64,000 nt of DNA from assembly GCA_020636255.1 (NCBI GenBank), contig JACJYE010000005.1:1-64000 (forward strand). Direction: 5' to 3'. Positions 36,401 through 41,498 of this stretch are shown here, in pieces. The position numbers were made by a program, and so were the translations under genes. The stretch comes from Lewinellaceae bacterium. GTDB lineage: Bacteria > Bacteroidota > Bacteroidia > Chitinophagales > Saprospiraceae. Numbering within the stretch: position 1 is the stretch's first letter; each line of letters opens with the position of its first letter. The notes under the pieces are model-generated. The model worked only from the letters and a program-made list of their open reading frames with translations, made no database searches and had not been told where the DNA came from.

Positions 36401-38071
36401 AAGATCACCGGTAGTTTCCCGATCGGCAACCATCGCTTCGAAGTACATGTGAAAGACGGCTGCGGCAATTCGACTAGTGTGGATATTCCGTTTGAGGTCA
36501 TCGACTGCAAGGCGCCCGCGCCGACATGTATCAACGGCCTGGCCACTGAGCTGATGCCGTTCGACAGTGATGGGGATGGAATCTTCGACGAAGGGCGCAT
36601 GACGGTTTGGGCAAGCGATTTCATCGTCAGCCCGATGGATGACTGCTCCGGGCCGGTAACCTACTCTGTCAACCGCCTGGGCGAGGCAGCCAACGTAGAC
36701 TCTACGGCGATCGTGCTGTCGTGTGCCGATACCGGCAACCTGGTGGTCGAAGTATGGGCATGGGATGCCGCCGGCAACAGCGACTACTGCGAGACCTACA
36801 TCCAGGTACAGGACAACTTCGGGATCTGCGCCGACGGCCAGGCCCTGCTCGCTGCCGGAAGCATTGCGACTGAGACGAACAGCATGGTCGAAGATGTAGA
36901 AGTGACGCTGAGCGGTGAAGGCTTCGACGTCATGATGACGGGCGCCAATGGCTGGTACGGTTTCTCCGGCCTGCAGGAAGGCTACGATTACACGGTGACG
37001 CCCATGCGCGACGGTGATTACCTCAACGGGGTCTCGACCTACGACCTGGTGGTCATCAGCAAGCACATCCTGGGTGTGGCGCCGCTGAATAGCCCGTACA
37101 AGATCATCGCGGCCGACGTCAACAATTCGCATACGGTGACGACGCTGGATATGATCATGCTGCGCAAGCTGATCCTGTCCATTGATACACAGTTTAGCAG
37201 CAACACCAGCTGGCGGTTCATAGAGCGCGCATACGTGTTCCCGAACCCGGCCAACCCGTGGCAGGAAGACTTCCCTGAAGTCGTCAGCATCAACAACCTG
37301 CCTGCCGCTGGCCTGAGCAATGCCGACTTCGTAGCCGTGAAAGTGGGTGACGTAACCCTCGATGCGGTGACGAACAGCGCCATGGCCGTTGAACAGCGCG
37401 ATATGGACGGGGTGTTCTACCTCGAAACAGCGGACGAAAGCCTGAAGGCGGGCAATACCTACACCGTGGCCTTCACGGCAGGCGATATGGCCGGCCTGGA
37501 AGGTTACCAGGCCACGCTGTCTTTCGACAGGGAAGCCCTGGAACTGGTGGACATCGTCGAAGGGGTAGCGAAGAGCGACAACTTCGGCCTGCGTTACCTG
37601 GGTGAAGGGCTCATTACCACGAGCTGGAACGGCAATACCGCTCAACCGCAGGGCGCGGTGATGTTCAGCCTGGTGTTCAGGGCTACGGCCGACGCTCAGC
37701 TGAGCGAACTGCTGAGCGTGAACAGCCGGGTGACGAAAGCGGAAGCCTACCGCACTGGCGGCAGGTTCCAGGATGTGGCCCTGCGCTTCAGTGGGAAAGA
37801 AGGTGTGGATGCAGGTTTCGAACTCTACCAGAACAGGCCCAACCCATTCCGGGAAGAGACCGTGATCAGCTTCAGGCTGCCGCAGGCAGAGCAGGTGGTG
37901 GTAACCATCAGCGACGTCAACGGCCGGATGCTGAAACTGATACGCCTGGATGGCGTGAAAGGCTATAACGAACTGACGCTGAAACGCGGCAGCTTGCCGA
38001 GTGGCGTACTGAGCTACACGGTGAAGGCCGGAGCACACACAGCAACGAAGATGATGGTTTGTACAGAGTAA
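15422..38071 (+). CDS. giant T9SS-exported surface protein with choice-of-anchor A, GEVED, SdrD-B-like and DUF11 repeats
   Basis: About 7,549 residues. The start at 15422 gives a classical signal peptide (MQLFSFR, hydrophobic core, then ADGQ/C). The frame is open back to a TTG at 15302, with another ATG at 15320. Order by nucleotide: choice-of-anchor A-like domain (15540-16490), GEVED domain (16500-17030), two Cys-containing Ig-like units (17035-17660), an SdrD-B-like domain (17680-18000), a possible propeller region (18000-19440), eleven more SdrD-B-like repeats (19450-24727), seventeen DUF11 repeats (24728-33160), Cys-rich HYR/SprB-like domains (33160-36830), a dockerin-like segment (37020-37200), a cohesin-like domain (37400-37790) and a T9SS type A sorting domain (37814-38068). 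Asp-rich loops (DNNGLYDGAD, EDEDDHD) suggest calcium-stiffened repeats. It is probably an adhesin or gliding/biofilm protein; that role is inference. It has its own terminator at 38172. Confidence 0.93.
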   Translation: MQLFSFRLMSAAVFLAAMAVLPGKADGQCSLPAALDGCNGTCPAPYPEVDNIITPNGRDDNYNVLIGGNLTVNDAAEMEGKVYIGGNLIMNRFSGYNMGYAGLGSGILPSNNTDWVTVAGDVNVPNFPAGYILGPDVAPDLLGNFVYGGFLSPFDLDGLFPDVVNFASEANTPTNTAPFDEMFEQLAAISACLGAKNQSSVSDITFVDNGGGTYTITEVSEADVYIINLSSNLSGATLNFVGFEGDETIVFNVDLPGSGDAVTLDIAGTQRNGSPAGEGASSGTVAFSLREGILWNFPDASSVTISGGQFQGSVLVPGATASVTMSAGGLNGRFWVEGNVIHGGSGSEFHAFPFRGNLPLTCCDYGDLPDLTSSTGAGDYQTQLANNGPRHLVDNTLRMGALVDGEGDGQQSAIADGDDTNTDDEDGIAAFPTFYAGQTANITASVTNTTGSQATLYGWIDFNNDGQLDNATERASVSVPSGGTGNVTLTFSVPGGAVTSTDLGARFRLSTDPDAANATGSADDGEVEDYIVQIQPPLVCNVSISDVQVSGCTYNIAAGESQATVTVEVSWTNPPAGENIFVSIGAQSRFIDVVGGATSPATVSFTVLADGSSGNAINVAFSGNTCTGSSSYDAPAACTPVGCLLQIVEVGVGECVNNATTGNVPTALVSVQVDWVNQPPGSLIEVTFDGQTKTINPNSNGNPKYVQFMANLNSATPSGMVTAQFAPGACNVASAPYVLPAACSPTTPCAGPNAIGGNVFTDFDSDGKKDASEFGLEGITVDIFDCTGNLLCTTTTDFNGDWTCTGLTNGEEVRIEFYNYPYPYVPAAADDNNQSGRTNDGGSVQFATVGSDCQADFGLINISEFCENNPFLILPCWVRGNPLQPGTSAGMPVMVAVPYQAAGNQQQNNVQHSYLATNAEIGPTWGVAYNRNTKTIFASALLRRHSGWGPDSLSSIYKIDVSQVPAPSITGNSSLYVDLDAQFGIDAADEYTITRDLSPNLTVPSYDPQVFDLVGKAGFGDIDISSDFDSIFVVNLYSRSLVIIQNDPNTDTPLSATEIAIPNPNCQGGASDWRPWALKYHKGVIYVGGVCSGQANQNDQQMIGVVYAFDPITSSFTELISFDLDYPKGSPASWLGNPSADCKNWNPWTANFSDLIESGVELCYPQPILTDIEFDVYGNMTLGFVDRMGLQGGWFDYDTSPPTSQAYKSNLGGDILRVFNNNGHYLLEKDAVAGYTTGCGSTQPSPGQGPGGGEFYCQDAFGSAHEETAQGGLALHPSNNEIVTAVMDPLGAFSAGLAWYNNGTGVSTRQYEVYYSGNSGTTGLFGKAAGLGDLELTCSEPSQQIGNYVFIDENINGVQDACDTPVAGIEVSLYSTSGTLIATTTTDADGYYYFNTYDGITPVTDYYIVFGTNGEWSGTTLNYLGDAYSLTLANVGAGPRPDLNDSDVSIAGGALPPAIQGFPYILATTPIEGTSDHSFDAGFILPSFSVGSTVFLDINEDGVQNGGEPGLQNITVELYQAGDVPGVDAPLASDVTDANGDYYFGSLLAGNYFVYLPAPPGIAPASSPGAGVADSDTDANDDGIQAAFGGSAQSGVFTLSFGNEPVDGAGETGQGNTQDNADDANGNMTIDFGFVPAVSVGSTVFYDQNNNGIHDGGEPGIDGVTVQLYSVGPDGQLNTMDDVLIDTDITTGGGNYFFFGLPQGNYYLVIPTPPADYSLSSTTDELDPNSDVDENDNGLQPGGAGTAVRSGIITLTVNGEPVNGAGESGPGSSEDDFDDNNGNSTVDFGFIPAVSVGSLVFADLENNGLFDGADFGIDGVEVELWSTGADGNKGTSDDVYVAADITSGGGIYYIGNLPQGEYYLKIQSTQFGAGQALEAYALSSTDIPSSGTDNSTDNDDNGLQMNGAGGMVMSPEFILEPNTEPAGEPGPGGAQDAGDDDNGDMTKDFGFSPVVSIGSTVFSDIDNDGQYEPQDGENGIPGVVVEVWSTGPDGDKGTADDVLSGSDITDSNGDYFLGGLFPGEYYVVIPASEFAAGEPLHGQPWSSIPTDTNDNGEDNDDNGIQMGGQGTMVMSPEIILAATTEPVAPAESGSGSTQDDSADANGDMTVDFGFVPSVSVGSLVWADLNNNGLYEPSESGIDGVEVQLWSPGPDGTKGGGDDAQIQTGADGILGTADDVAAAPVVTAGGGLYYFGNLLPGSYYVAIPNPDAAYPLSSTPTDTNANNQEDNDDNGIQDGGFGTMAMSNIFMLQAGTEPMGESGPGGDQDAADDDNGDMTIDFGFIPGMSVGSHVFADLDNNGLYDGADFGIDGVEVELWSTGPDGDKGTADDVLVATDITTGGGIYFFDNLPQGEYYLKIQSTQFGAGEALEAYPLSSADIASSGTDNATDNDDNGLQMGGAGGMVMSPEFILEANTEPNTEPGPGGAQDNSDDDNGDMTKDFGFTPAVSIGSTVFADIDNDGLYEPQDGENGIPGVLVQVWSTGPDGDKGTADDALVGSDITDSNGDYYIGGLYEGEYYVLIPASEFGSGEPLETLQWSSTPTDTNDNGEDDDDNGIQMAGPGSMVMSPEIILAAGTEPVAPAEDGSGSTQDDAADANGDMTVDFGFVPGVSVGSLVFADEDNNGLYDGADSGIDGVEVQLWNPGPDGTKGGGDDVQVVTGADGILGTADDLAAAPVVTAGGGLYYFGNLLPGNYYIVIPAPDVDYPLSSTPTDTDANNGEDNDDNGIQAGGLGTMTMSSVFELSVAAEPMGESGPGGDQDAADDDNGDMTIDFGFIPAMSVGSHVFADLDNNGLYDGADFGIDGVEVELWSTGPDGDKGTADDALVATDVTTGGGIYYFDALLEGEYYLKIQSTQFGAGEALEAYPLSSADIASSGTDNATDNDDNGLQMGGAGGMVMSPEFILESNTEPNTEPGPGGAQDNSDDDNGDMTKDFGFTPAVSVGSTVFLDEDNDGIQDLNEPGIPGVVLELYDAGPDKLIGTADDGGLVASTTTNSVGDYYFGGLYEGNYYIQVPASQFGTGMSLENAPLSSVITDTNDNQQDFDDNGSQTLQGTTTTSPVFMLMAGTEPVDGAEDAQGGTQDDARDANGDMTIDFGFVPIHFDLALIKQLSAGQSNMVEPGDDVSYTITVINQGNVAADNITVTDYVPVGMSFNPALNPGWSLNGNGDPQTVVTIPGGLLPGATTTVGITLSVNAPLSSGTTLVNVAEISDATDFQGIPHVDEDSTPDDVENNDTYLNDDEINGDGKNGGDEDDSDAEEIIVEPFDLALVKLLANGQSPMVEPGDDVSYVIQVINQGMIPADNIVVTDYLPAGMSFNPGLNPGWALNGNGDPQTTISINGGLQPGASASVSIILTVNDPLPAGTSLVNLAEISGATDEDGNPVEDIDSTPDEVGDNDTYLQDNDVSGDGNDGEDEDDSDPAEVIVEPFDLALTKTLANGQSNMVEPGDNVMYTIRVYNQGMIPADNIVITDYVPAGMAFNPALNFGWALNGNGDPAITMSDANNRLPAGGLAPGTSISVNIILTVNSPLPAGTSLVNFAEISGATDEDGNAVQDIDSTPDDVENNDTYLVDNEVNGNATTGGDEDDHDPAEVIVEPFDLALVKQLANGQPGMVEPGDNVTFTIRVINQGLIPADNIVVTDYVPAGMTFNPALNPGWSLNGNGDPSRTITVAGGLQPGASRTVNIVLTVDAPLASGTELVNFAEISGATDEDGNPVQDIDSTPDDVDNNDTYLVDNYVSGDANEGEDEDDHDPASVIIEPFDLALVKELANGQGAMVEPGDDVAFTITVINQGLIPADNIAITDYVPAGMTFNPALNPGWSPNGNGDPGTTLTIAGGLQPGASTSVNIILTVDDPLMAGLTLVNFAEISGATDEDGNAVQDIDSTPDDVDDNDTYLSDNNTSGNGNEGEDEDDHDPAQVTIEAFDLALVKTLAPGQSYLVEPGDNVAYAIEVINQGMIPADNIEITDYVPTGMTFNPALNPAWGTNGNGDPFTVLSIVGGLLPGQSITVNIILTVDAPLASGTNLVNFAEISGATDEDGNAVQDIDSTPDDVDGNDTYLSDNDVSGNGNEGEDEDDHDQATIVVKPFDLALVKVLSAGQSASVEPGDDVSFTVRVINQGQIPADNIVITDYMPAGMTFNPALNPGWSLNGNGDPQTTITVAGGLQPGTSTAVDIILTVDDPLSAGLMLVNFAEISGATDEDGNPVQDVDSTPDDVDGNDTYLVDNSVSGNSLQGDDEDDHDPATVIVEAFDLALVKQLGPNQASMVEPGDDVTFAITVINQGMIPADNIVITDYVPTGMAFNPALNPGWSLNGNGSPATTLTIAGGLQPGASMTVNIILTVNDPLAAGTSLLNFAEITDATDEDGNAVEDIDSTPDDIDDNDTFLSDNDVSGNGNEGEDEDDHDVAEVIVEPFDLALYKELGAGQPATVEPGDTVLFTITVVNQGMIPADNIEVVDYVPSGMSFDAPLNAGWALNGNGDPATTLTIAGGLQPGATTTVDIYLVVDAPLAAGTSLVNFAEIVAATDEDGNAVQDIDSTPDDTDDNDTYLQDNNIDGNGLNGGDEDDHDAATVTVESFDLALVKLLGDGQSNLVQPGDTVAFKIRVINQGMIAADNILVTDYLPSGLNFDGTISGNAGWAISGALVQRTISVAAGDLPTGGLAPTDSVEVSLYLVLDSPIPAGATIQNVAEISAATDEFGNPQQDVDSTPNDNPDDDNYLQDNEVSGDGNDGEDEDDHDVEVIGILPFDLALYKVLGNGEDALVEPGDTVIFTITVVNQGAIIANNITVTDYMPAGMSFDPSLNAGWALNGNGDPEFTMVLPSGLQPGKSQSVDIALVIDAPLPAGLQLVNFAEITAATDENGGPQQDVDSTPDDVDDNDLYLEDNYIDGNGFAGGDEDDHDPAMVTVEAFDLALYKELGLGQSATVEPGDTVLFTITVVNQGEIAADNIEVVDYVPAGMSFDATLNAGWALNGNGDAATTLAIAGGLQPGAATTVDIYLVVDAPLAAGTSLVNYAEIAGATDENGGPQQDVDSTPDDNGDNDIYTQDNYIGGDGNQGEDEDDHDPATVTVEAFDLALMKLLGNGQSASVQPGDTVHYTLRVINQGMIAADNIVVSDYVPVAMSFESGIAGNAGWSEVAAGLVQRTLSVANGGLPAGGLLPGQDIEVSLYLTLSSPLPAGTQVDNYGEISSATDEHGDAQQDIDSDPDTNPDNDVLTQDNEVGGNGNEGEDEDDHDVASVTTASFDLALYKVLSAGQPMVVEPGDTVYFTINVVNQGSIAADNIKVTDYVPVGMGFDGTLNPGWVVSLGKYQRTLSVANGSLPAGGLPGGATIALEIALTVDAPLAAGTSLVNFAEISSATDSNGDAQQDVDSTPDANDNNDTVIQDNDIDGNGLAGGDEDDHDYAEVVTEAFDLALYKVLSDGQLMVVEPGDTVHYTIHVVNQGMIAADNIGLADYIPAGMYFDGPLNPGWTFVSGKAIRTLSTANGMLPAGGLAPGTSTSINLQLVVASPLPQGTSLANFAEVTAATDENGEPVQDIDSNPDNNPGNDTYLQDNYIDGNGLAGGDEDDHDGAVVVTEAFDLALIKVLGAGQEPYVEPGDTVLFTIEVLNQGMIAADGILVADYIPDGLNFNAGLNPDWNATGYGAVTALTVAGGELPAGGLAPGATVTVDIYLVVDNPINPGVGLLNFAEIVTATDENGAPQVDIDSHPDNNPGNDTYLQDNEVSGNGNNGEDEDDHDGALVTTEVFDLALTKRLKEGQNQIVYPSDTLTFEIEVFNQGQVAADNISVVDYVPDGYLFSAALNPAWVVNASGYPETTISVAEGELPAGGLQPGFSYIIEIRLIVDPAVEQGQDLLNFAEVSGATDDEGHPEADIDSTPDDDPDNDTFVNDNETTGNGMLGGDEDDHDPAFTDVACYKSPGEDTDISVCLGCAAAQVIVDFFGSLEGNPWPGGYWTDLDGSGLDLSDPSMVVVTGLEPGFYRFRYTIPGVNNCPSKSAILTLEVVSIENLVCNANVNISLGESCEAEVSVDNILEGDLPCYTDLEVHIINLQGNDIGNVVNSNHIGQTLFVKVVDPMCDNHCWGTIKVEDKKAPVIDCPDNTNQGTVSQEVHQISGELMPADESIQLANYSCFIETAVPQAGGHYYDLIPFQVNVDDYYTFQMISSWGDGSAAVYAGSFDESQPCQNMIAQQDDSFNGGGGVSFDPLFSITLPLRAGQVYYLFTSSWEANQTGDYIWNVYSGSGNGWLGSWDTTYITNQVDWSVDTVVSFNGLPTTTLSLTNDLICTDIDQILNNPASLAYTGAATAEDNCTNNVSITFADAIFGPNGDCDETVILRTFTATDGSGNTDECVQEIRVRKATLADVNLPPITAVLECDESFPTLANGNPSPEVTGYPSIRTAFGVYPLRDDFCNIGAIYEDQTRISVCEGAYKFIRHWVVLDWCTGGGNLSFDQVIKVGDFTPPTVSGPEADYDWDGEPDVLTYSTGPFSCVASFDVPLPEVSDNCSAWEVLTEVLDTVLVDVYNQYGLLTGQVVDTVTLAVIPFNAPSRIVNGIPAGENLLRYTVRDDCGNKVIRYVPFVVKDLIEPSAVCNDDLHVSIGGGDYARIYAEDIDEGSTDNCGIASIDVRRDKFDIDGFTCGDGWSEWGEYVDFFCCDAGDTITIEMRVTDFDGNENICWLTVVPEEKVRPYCYAPHEVSVGCDSIPYGFDPEDLSQLAALFGEATAEDNCGATVEELAPAIDLECGFGTIIRRFRAVDIHGNQSNNFCQQVVTIEEVHNYEIRFPADASAVCGEAEPDTVTVNEIGCDLLAISHTDEFYSASGDECYKIFRTWRVVNWCQYDGESNPVVIGRDEDCDNQPGDEAVWVLHRPNGYTYIDRDNDETEPNNVPLAYQNICWGIDDFWRKVDYDGGYFEYLQIIKVYDDIDPEVTFQVQDAFCSYDNAECTGLVTYPFTIIENCTPNDLTIKVFLDANDDGNLDGEITAEALDGGFPDYKITGSFPIGNHRFEVHVKDGCGNSTSVDIPFEVIDCKAPAPTCINGLATELMPFDSDGDGIFDEGRMTVWASDFIVSPMDDCSGPVTYSVNRLGEAANVDSTAIVLSCADTGNLVVEVWAWDAAGNSDYCETYIQVQDNFGICADGQALLAAGSIATETNSMVEDVEVTLSGEGFDVMMTGANGWYGFSGLQEGYDYTVTPMRDGDYLNGVSTYDLVVISKHILGVAPLNSPYKIIAADVNNSHTVTTLDMIMLRKLILSIDTQFSSNTSWRFIERAYVFPNPANPWQEDFPEVVSINNLPAAGLSNADFVAVKVGDVTLDAVTNSAMAVEQRDMDGVFYLETADESLKAGNTYTVAFTAGDMAGLEGYQATLSFDREALELVDIVEGVAKSDNFGLRYLGEGLITTSWNGNTAQPQGAVMFSLVFRATADAQLSELLSVNSRVTKAEAYRTGGRFQDVALRFSGKEGVDAGFELYQNRPNPFREETVISFRLPQAEQVVVTISDVNGRMLKLIRLDGVKGYNELTLKRGSLPSGVLSYTVKAGAHTATKMMVCTE
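19450..24727 (+). repeat. array of eleven SdrD-B-like repeats (coding)
   Basis: Each unit begins with a variant of SVGSxVFxDxxNDG and ends near DFGFxP. Unit length is about 135-180 residues. Unit starts are near 19450, 19885, 20335, 20803, 21285, 21773, 22282, 22765, 23253, 23761 and 24239. A twelfth, isolated unit precedes the array at 17680. Confidence 0.85.
20801..24237 (+). repeat. higher-order tandem repeat, 1,479-bp period
   Basis: Three SdrD-B-like units (types A-B-C) are repeated as a block. Type A units begin at 20801, 22280 and 23759, exactly 1,479 bp (493 codons) apart each time. The second and third A units are almost identical in DNA over about 475 bp, differing mostly at synonymous sites. 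The third block is cut after its A unit, where a more divergent unit follows. Confidence 0.85.
24728..33160 (+). repeat. array of seventeen DUF11 repeats (coding)
   Basis: Seventeen units of about 165 residues begin FDLAL and continue with VEPGDxVxFTIxVxNQG, ADNIxVxDYxPxGM and FAEIxxATDEDG. Units are joined by a linker of the type GNGNEGEDEDDHDPA. The last unit is the most divergent (VYPSD instead of VEPGD). Repeats 3, 10 and 13-17 have a small insertion containing LPxGGL. Confidence 0.88.
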
Positions 38072-38171
38072 CGGAAGAAGGATATCCCTATCCACAACAG
38101 TAATCGGGATGGTGCTTGAAAGGCCCTTGGGCAATAACGAGTTACTGTCTTCATAAACTGGTGATTTCCCT

Positions 38172-38209
38172 AATGCCGGGCGGCTGCAAAGCTTGCCCGG
38201 TATTTTTTT
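38172..38209 (+). terminator. rho-independent terminator of the giant gene
   Basis: AATGCCGGGC (38172-38181) pairs with GCCCGGTATT (38195-38204) through ten pairs, one of them G-T, and is followed by a T run to 38209. It lies 100 bp after the stop. Confidence 0.75.
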
Positions 38210-38300
38210 GCATGTTTGCCCCCAGCCCGTGTCTAATCCGTGAGTTACACTTCAGGATTAATTGTAAATTGGAGGGTAATACGCATGGCCATTAAGCAGC

Positions 38301-41300
38301 ATGAAGTGCCGTAAATGGAAAATATGGGCCTGTTCTTTTGCAGCGGGTTTGGCCCTTTGCGCCAATCGCCTGGAGGGGCAGGGCATGTCCGTACAGGCCC
38401 GATTGATCAGTACGGACCATGGGCTGGCCAGCAATTACGTGCTCAGGGTACTACAAGGGAAGGACGGGCAAATGTGGATATCCACCTCCGAAGGCCTGGA
38501 CGTATACGACGGTGAGGCCTTCGAACATTTCACGGCGCAGCGCGACGGCCTACCTTCCAATCAGAATAACATCCTTTTTGAAGATGCGGAAGGGCGCTTG
38601 TGGGTGGGGGTAGCGCCACGGCGGGAGGTACAGGGCGTCATAGGCTACGATAAGCCACGGATAGTAGTCTTCGACCCTGTCCGAAAGAAGGTGAACCCTT
38701 TTTCGGCCTGTTTCGGGGAGTTGGCGCCCATGAAGGAATCGGACATTTTCGGCATCCGCATGGATAGCCTGAAATGTTTGTGGATCGGCACGCTGCAAGG
38801 TAAAGTATACCGGTATACCGAGGGGCGTTTTGAGCTCGTGCTCGACAATGGCGGAGCCTTCCCGCTGGCCGGCGCTATTCCCGTCGCCGAAGGCGGGTTC
38901 TGGGCCCTGGGGCCCCACGCGGTGCTCAGGCTGGACAAAACCGGCGGGGTGCTGGAATCAGATAGCCTCCTTTTTTTACCCAACCGGCTTGTGCCGCTTT
39001 CCGGAGGAGGCGTTTTGATCCCTGGCGGTTATTCCGGGCAGCCTGTCCAATGGCATTCTCTGGTTAAATATCCTGGCCAGGCGTTGAGTAGCACATTTCG
39101 GTTGCAGGGAGGCAGCACCGTCGATTTTCGTGATGTTTTCTTTGTTGGGGAAAGCCCGGGGCCTGTCATTTGGTGTATGAAAGACAAAAACCTGGTGGCC
39201 TATGACGGTTCGGGCGCTCCTGTTTTTGATATGAATAAGCAGTTTCCGCAATACTGCAGGTTTTCACCCGGCAATTTCCCCTTTTTCTCCCAGAATGGCC
39301 TTGTCTGGGCGCCGCTCGTCGACGGCATCATGCTGATCAAGCTGCAAAAGCGCTATTTCCGGGAATTCCTGTCGGAAGAAAGGGCCAGCATTCGCGGTAT
39401 GATAGGGCTGCCGGATGGCCGGTTGTTGGTCAATTCCTACAAAAGTGCATTTATTCTCGACCCTGTGAAGGGTGATTACCGGCCTATTCCCCAGTACTAT
39501 AACGGCCTCGGCCTGTGTTATGGCCCGGAAGGGAGCATCTGGATAGGCAGGCATGAACACAAAGTGTATAACTACGATATAAAATCCGGCCGTTTTACCC
39601 CCTTTGAGATATACGGAGCACCTTCCCGGGCGGAGGCTATTCAGCCTTTCGTCAGCAGGAGCGGCACAACCTGGTTGGGCACCTCCGCCGGCCTGGCCCG
39701 GTTCGATACCCTGGACAAGGTGTTTACCATGTGCGATGAACTCAATGAAGATCACGGCCTGGCCGACAAGGCCATCAACTTCTTTCTCGAAGACGAATCG
39801 GGCATCTTTATGGCCACCAGCAGTGGCCTCTTCTTATTACATCCCGATGAAGAAGCGATCACCCCCATCGCCAGCCTTCCCGGTTTCGAGTTTTACCACA
39901 TATACCGCAAAGCGCCCAACCAGTATTGGCTAGCCAGCCGTGGCGACGGGCTGATCCACTGGGATGTAGGCACGGGCCTGTACCGGCGGTATACCGTTGA
40001 TGACGGGCTGCCGAGCAATATCGTCTACGCTGTTTATCCCGATTCAAATGATTTTTTGTGGTTGTCGACAAAAGACGGCCTGTGCGCTTTCAATCCCCGG
40101 CGGGAGGAGTTGCATGTATTTCTCAGGTCCAGCGGCCTGCCGTTCAACGAATTCAACTTTATGGCACACTATCAGGCGGCCGACGGTACACTCTATTTTG
40201 GCGGTTTAAATGGGATAGTGGCCTTTCAGCCCGAAGATGTCCCCCTGGGCCAGGGCAACAGGTCCTATCTGCGGGTGACCCGTTTTCAGCAATTCAACCG
40301 CAAGGAGGGCAGAATGGAAGACAGGACCGATGCTTTTCTGCAGGCCCCTGAGATCATTATGAGGCCGGGCGAGCGCTTCATCAACCTGGATTTCGTCCTG
40401 CAGGATTACCTGGCGCCGGAAAAGAACCGTTATGCTTATCGGATCAATGGGCTGGATGACCACTGGCACTATCTGCAGGAAAGCTTCCTCCGCCTCAACG
40501 CCTTGCCTTATGGCTCGTATTTTTTGCAGGTCAAAGCAATGGGCCATGATGGGGAGTGGACGAAAGACCTGATGGTCATCCCCATTAGGGTGCCGAGGCC
40601 GTGGGCTGCCACCTGGTGGTTTTGGTTGGGGGTAGGCATACTGGCCCTATTGCTGGCATATCTTGTTTTTCAGCTGCGCCTCCGCAGCCTGAAGCTGGCG
40701 AAAAGGAGGCTGGAGCGGGAGGTCGATCAACGCACTGCACAGATCGAAGCCAACCTGCAGCTCATCGCCCGGCAAAAGGACGAGCTCGAGGCCAGCAATC
40801 GCGCCAAGGATAAACTCTTTTCTATTATCGGCCATGAATTGCGCGGGCCGCTTATGTTTTTCTGGAATATCGGCGCGAGGGTGGGTTTCCTGCTGAAGCA
40901 GAATAGGCGGGAAGAGTTGATCCAGCTAGGGCAGACGGCCGAAGAGGTGACGAAAAGCCTGAATGCTACCCTGGAAAACCTCATGCATTGGGGCCTCATA
41001 CAGTCTGGCCAATTCCCTACACACAAAGAGGCCTTTCCCGTAGGGGAGGAGATGGAAAAAGTGGCCCAGGCACTACGCCCTGTTGCCCGGAAAAAGCGGG
41101 TGCAGCTGATCTGTTCCCCACCCCCTCCTGGCCTGATGGCAGAAATGGACCGTACGGGCTTTGAGATCGTTTTGCGCAACCTGGTGAGCAACGGCATTAA
41201 ATTTACCTACCCTCGTGGTACCGTATCCGTAAGCGCCTGTGAAAAAGGCGGGCAGGTAGAACTCCAGGTCAAAGATACCGGCAAGGGAATGTCACGGGAA

Positions 41301-41498
41301 CATGCCGAAGCGATTATGCGGATGGATATACCCCGCAGCAGTAAAGGGACCGAAGGAGAGCGCGGCGCCGGCCTGGGGCTTAATATCACGCAGGAGATCC
41401 TGAAGCGGAATGGTGGGAGCATGGCCATTGTCTCCGGCGACAAACAAGGGGCTACCTTTGTCGTCACTTTCCCGGCAGCAACCGCTCAGCGCAAATGA
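38301..41498 (+). CDS. propeller-type sensor histidine kinase (Reg_prop, Y_Y_Y, HisKA, HATPase)
   Basis: The 1,065-residue protein has a signal sequence (ending near residue 26). Two-component-regulator propeller repeats with motifs such as GLASNYVLRVLQGKDGQMW and DGLPSN fill about 35-680. A Y_Y_Y domain follows at about 690-765, then a membrane segment at about 771-795 and a coiled coil. The HisKA-type His845 is in GHELRGP. The HATPase domain has NLVSNGIKFT, DTGKGM and GAGLGLNI. Unlike many Bacteroidota propeller kinases it has no receiver or AraC tail; its C-terminus overlaps by 13 bp the end of a convergent LuxR-type response regulator gene, the likely partner. A periplasmic signal is presumably sensed by the propeller. 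The giant surface-protein gene just upstream is a possible target (inference). Confidence 0.93.
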   Translation: MKCRKWKIWACSFAAGLALCANRLEGQGMSVQARLISTDHGLASNYVLRVLQGKDGQMWISTSEGLDVYDGEAFEHFTAQRDGLPSNQNNILFEDAEGRLWVGVAPRREVQGVIGYDKPRIVVFDPVRKKVNPFSACFGELAPMKESDIFGIRMDSLKCLWIGTLQGKVYRYTEGRFELVLDNGGAFPLAGAIPVAEGGFWALGPHAVLRLDKTGGVLESDSLLFLPNRLVPLSGGGVLIPGGYSGQPVQWHSLVKYPGQALSSTFRLQGGSTVDFRDVFFVGESPGPVIWCMKDKNLVAYDGSGAPVFDMNKQFPQYCRFSPGNFPFFSQNGLVWAPLVDGIMLIKLQKRYFREFLSEERASIRGMIGLPDGRLLVNSYKSAFILDPVKGDYRPIPQYYNGLGLCYGPEGSIWIGRHEHKVYNYDIKSGRFTPFEIYGAPSRAEAIQPFVSRSGTTWLGTSAGLARFDTLDKVFTMCDELNEDHGLADKAINFFLEDESGIFMATSSGLFLLHPDEEAITPIASLPGFEFYHIYRKAPNQYWLASRGDGLIHWDVGTGLYRRYTVDDGLPSNIVYAVYPDSNDFLWLSTKDGLCAFNPRREELHVFLRSSGLPFNEFNFMAHYQAADGTLYFGGLNGIVAFQPEDVPLGQGNRSYLRVTRFQQFNRKEGRMEDRTDAFLQAPEIIMRPGERFINLDFVLQDYLAPEKNRYAYRINGLDDHWHYLQESFLRLNALPYGSYFLQVKAMGHDGEWTKDLMVIPIRVPRPWAATWWFWLGVGILALLLAYLVFQLRLRSLKLAKRRLEREVDQRTAQIEANLQLIARQKDELEASNRAKDKLFSIIGHELRGPLMFFWNIGARVGFLLKQNRREELIQLGQTAEEVTKSLNATLENLMHWGLIQSGQFPTHKEAFPVGEEMEKVAQALRPVARKKRVQLICSPPPPGLMAEMDRTGFEIVLRNLVSNGIKFTYPRGTVSVSACEKGGQVELQVKDTGKGMSREHAEAIMRMDIPRSSKGTEGERGAGLGLNITQEILKRNGGSMAIVSGDKQGATFVVTFPAATAQRK

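Noticed and set aside
33116..38134. Long antisense ORFs (696 and 893 codons) opposite the giant gene
   Set aside because: They are a by-product of GC-rich, repetitive coding sequence. The translations lack known motifs, while the sense strand encodes continuous recognised domains with signal and sorting sequences.
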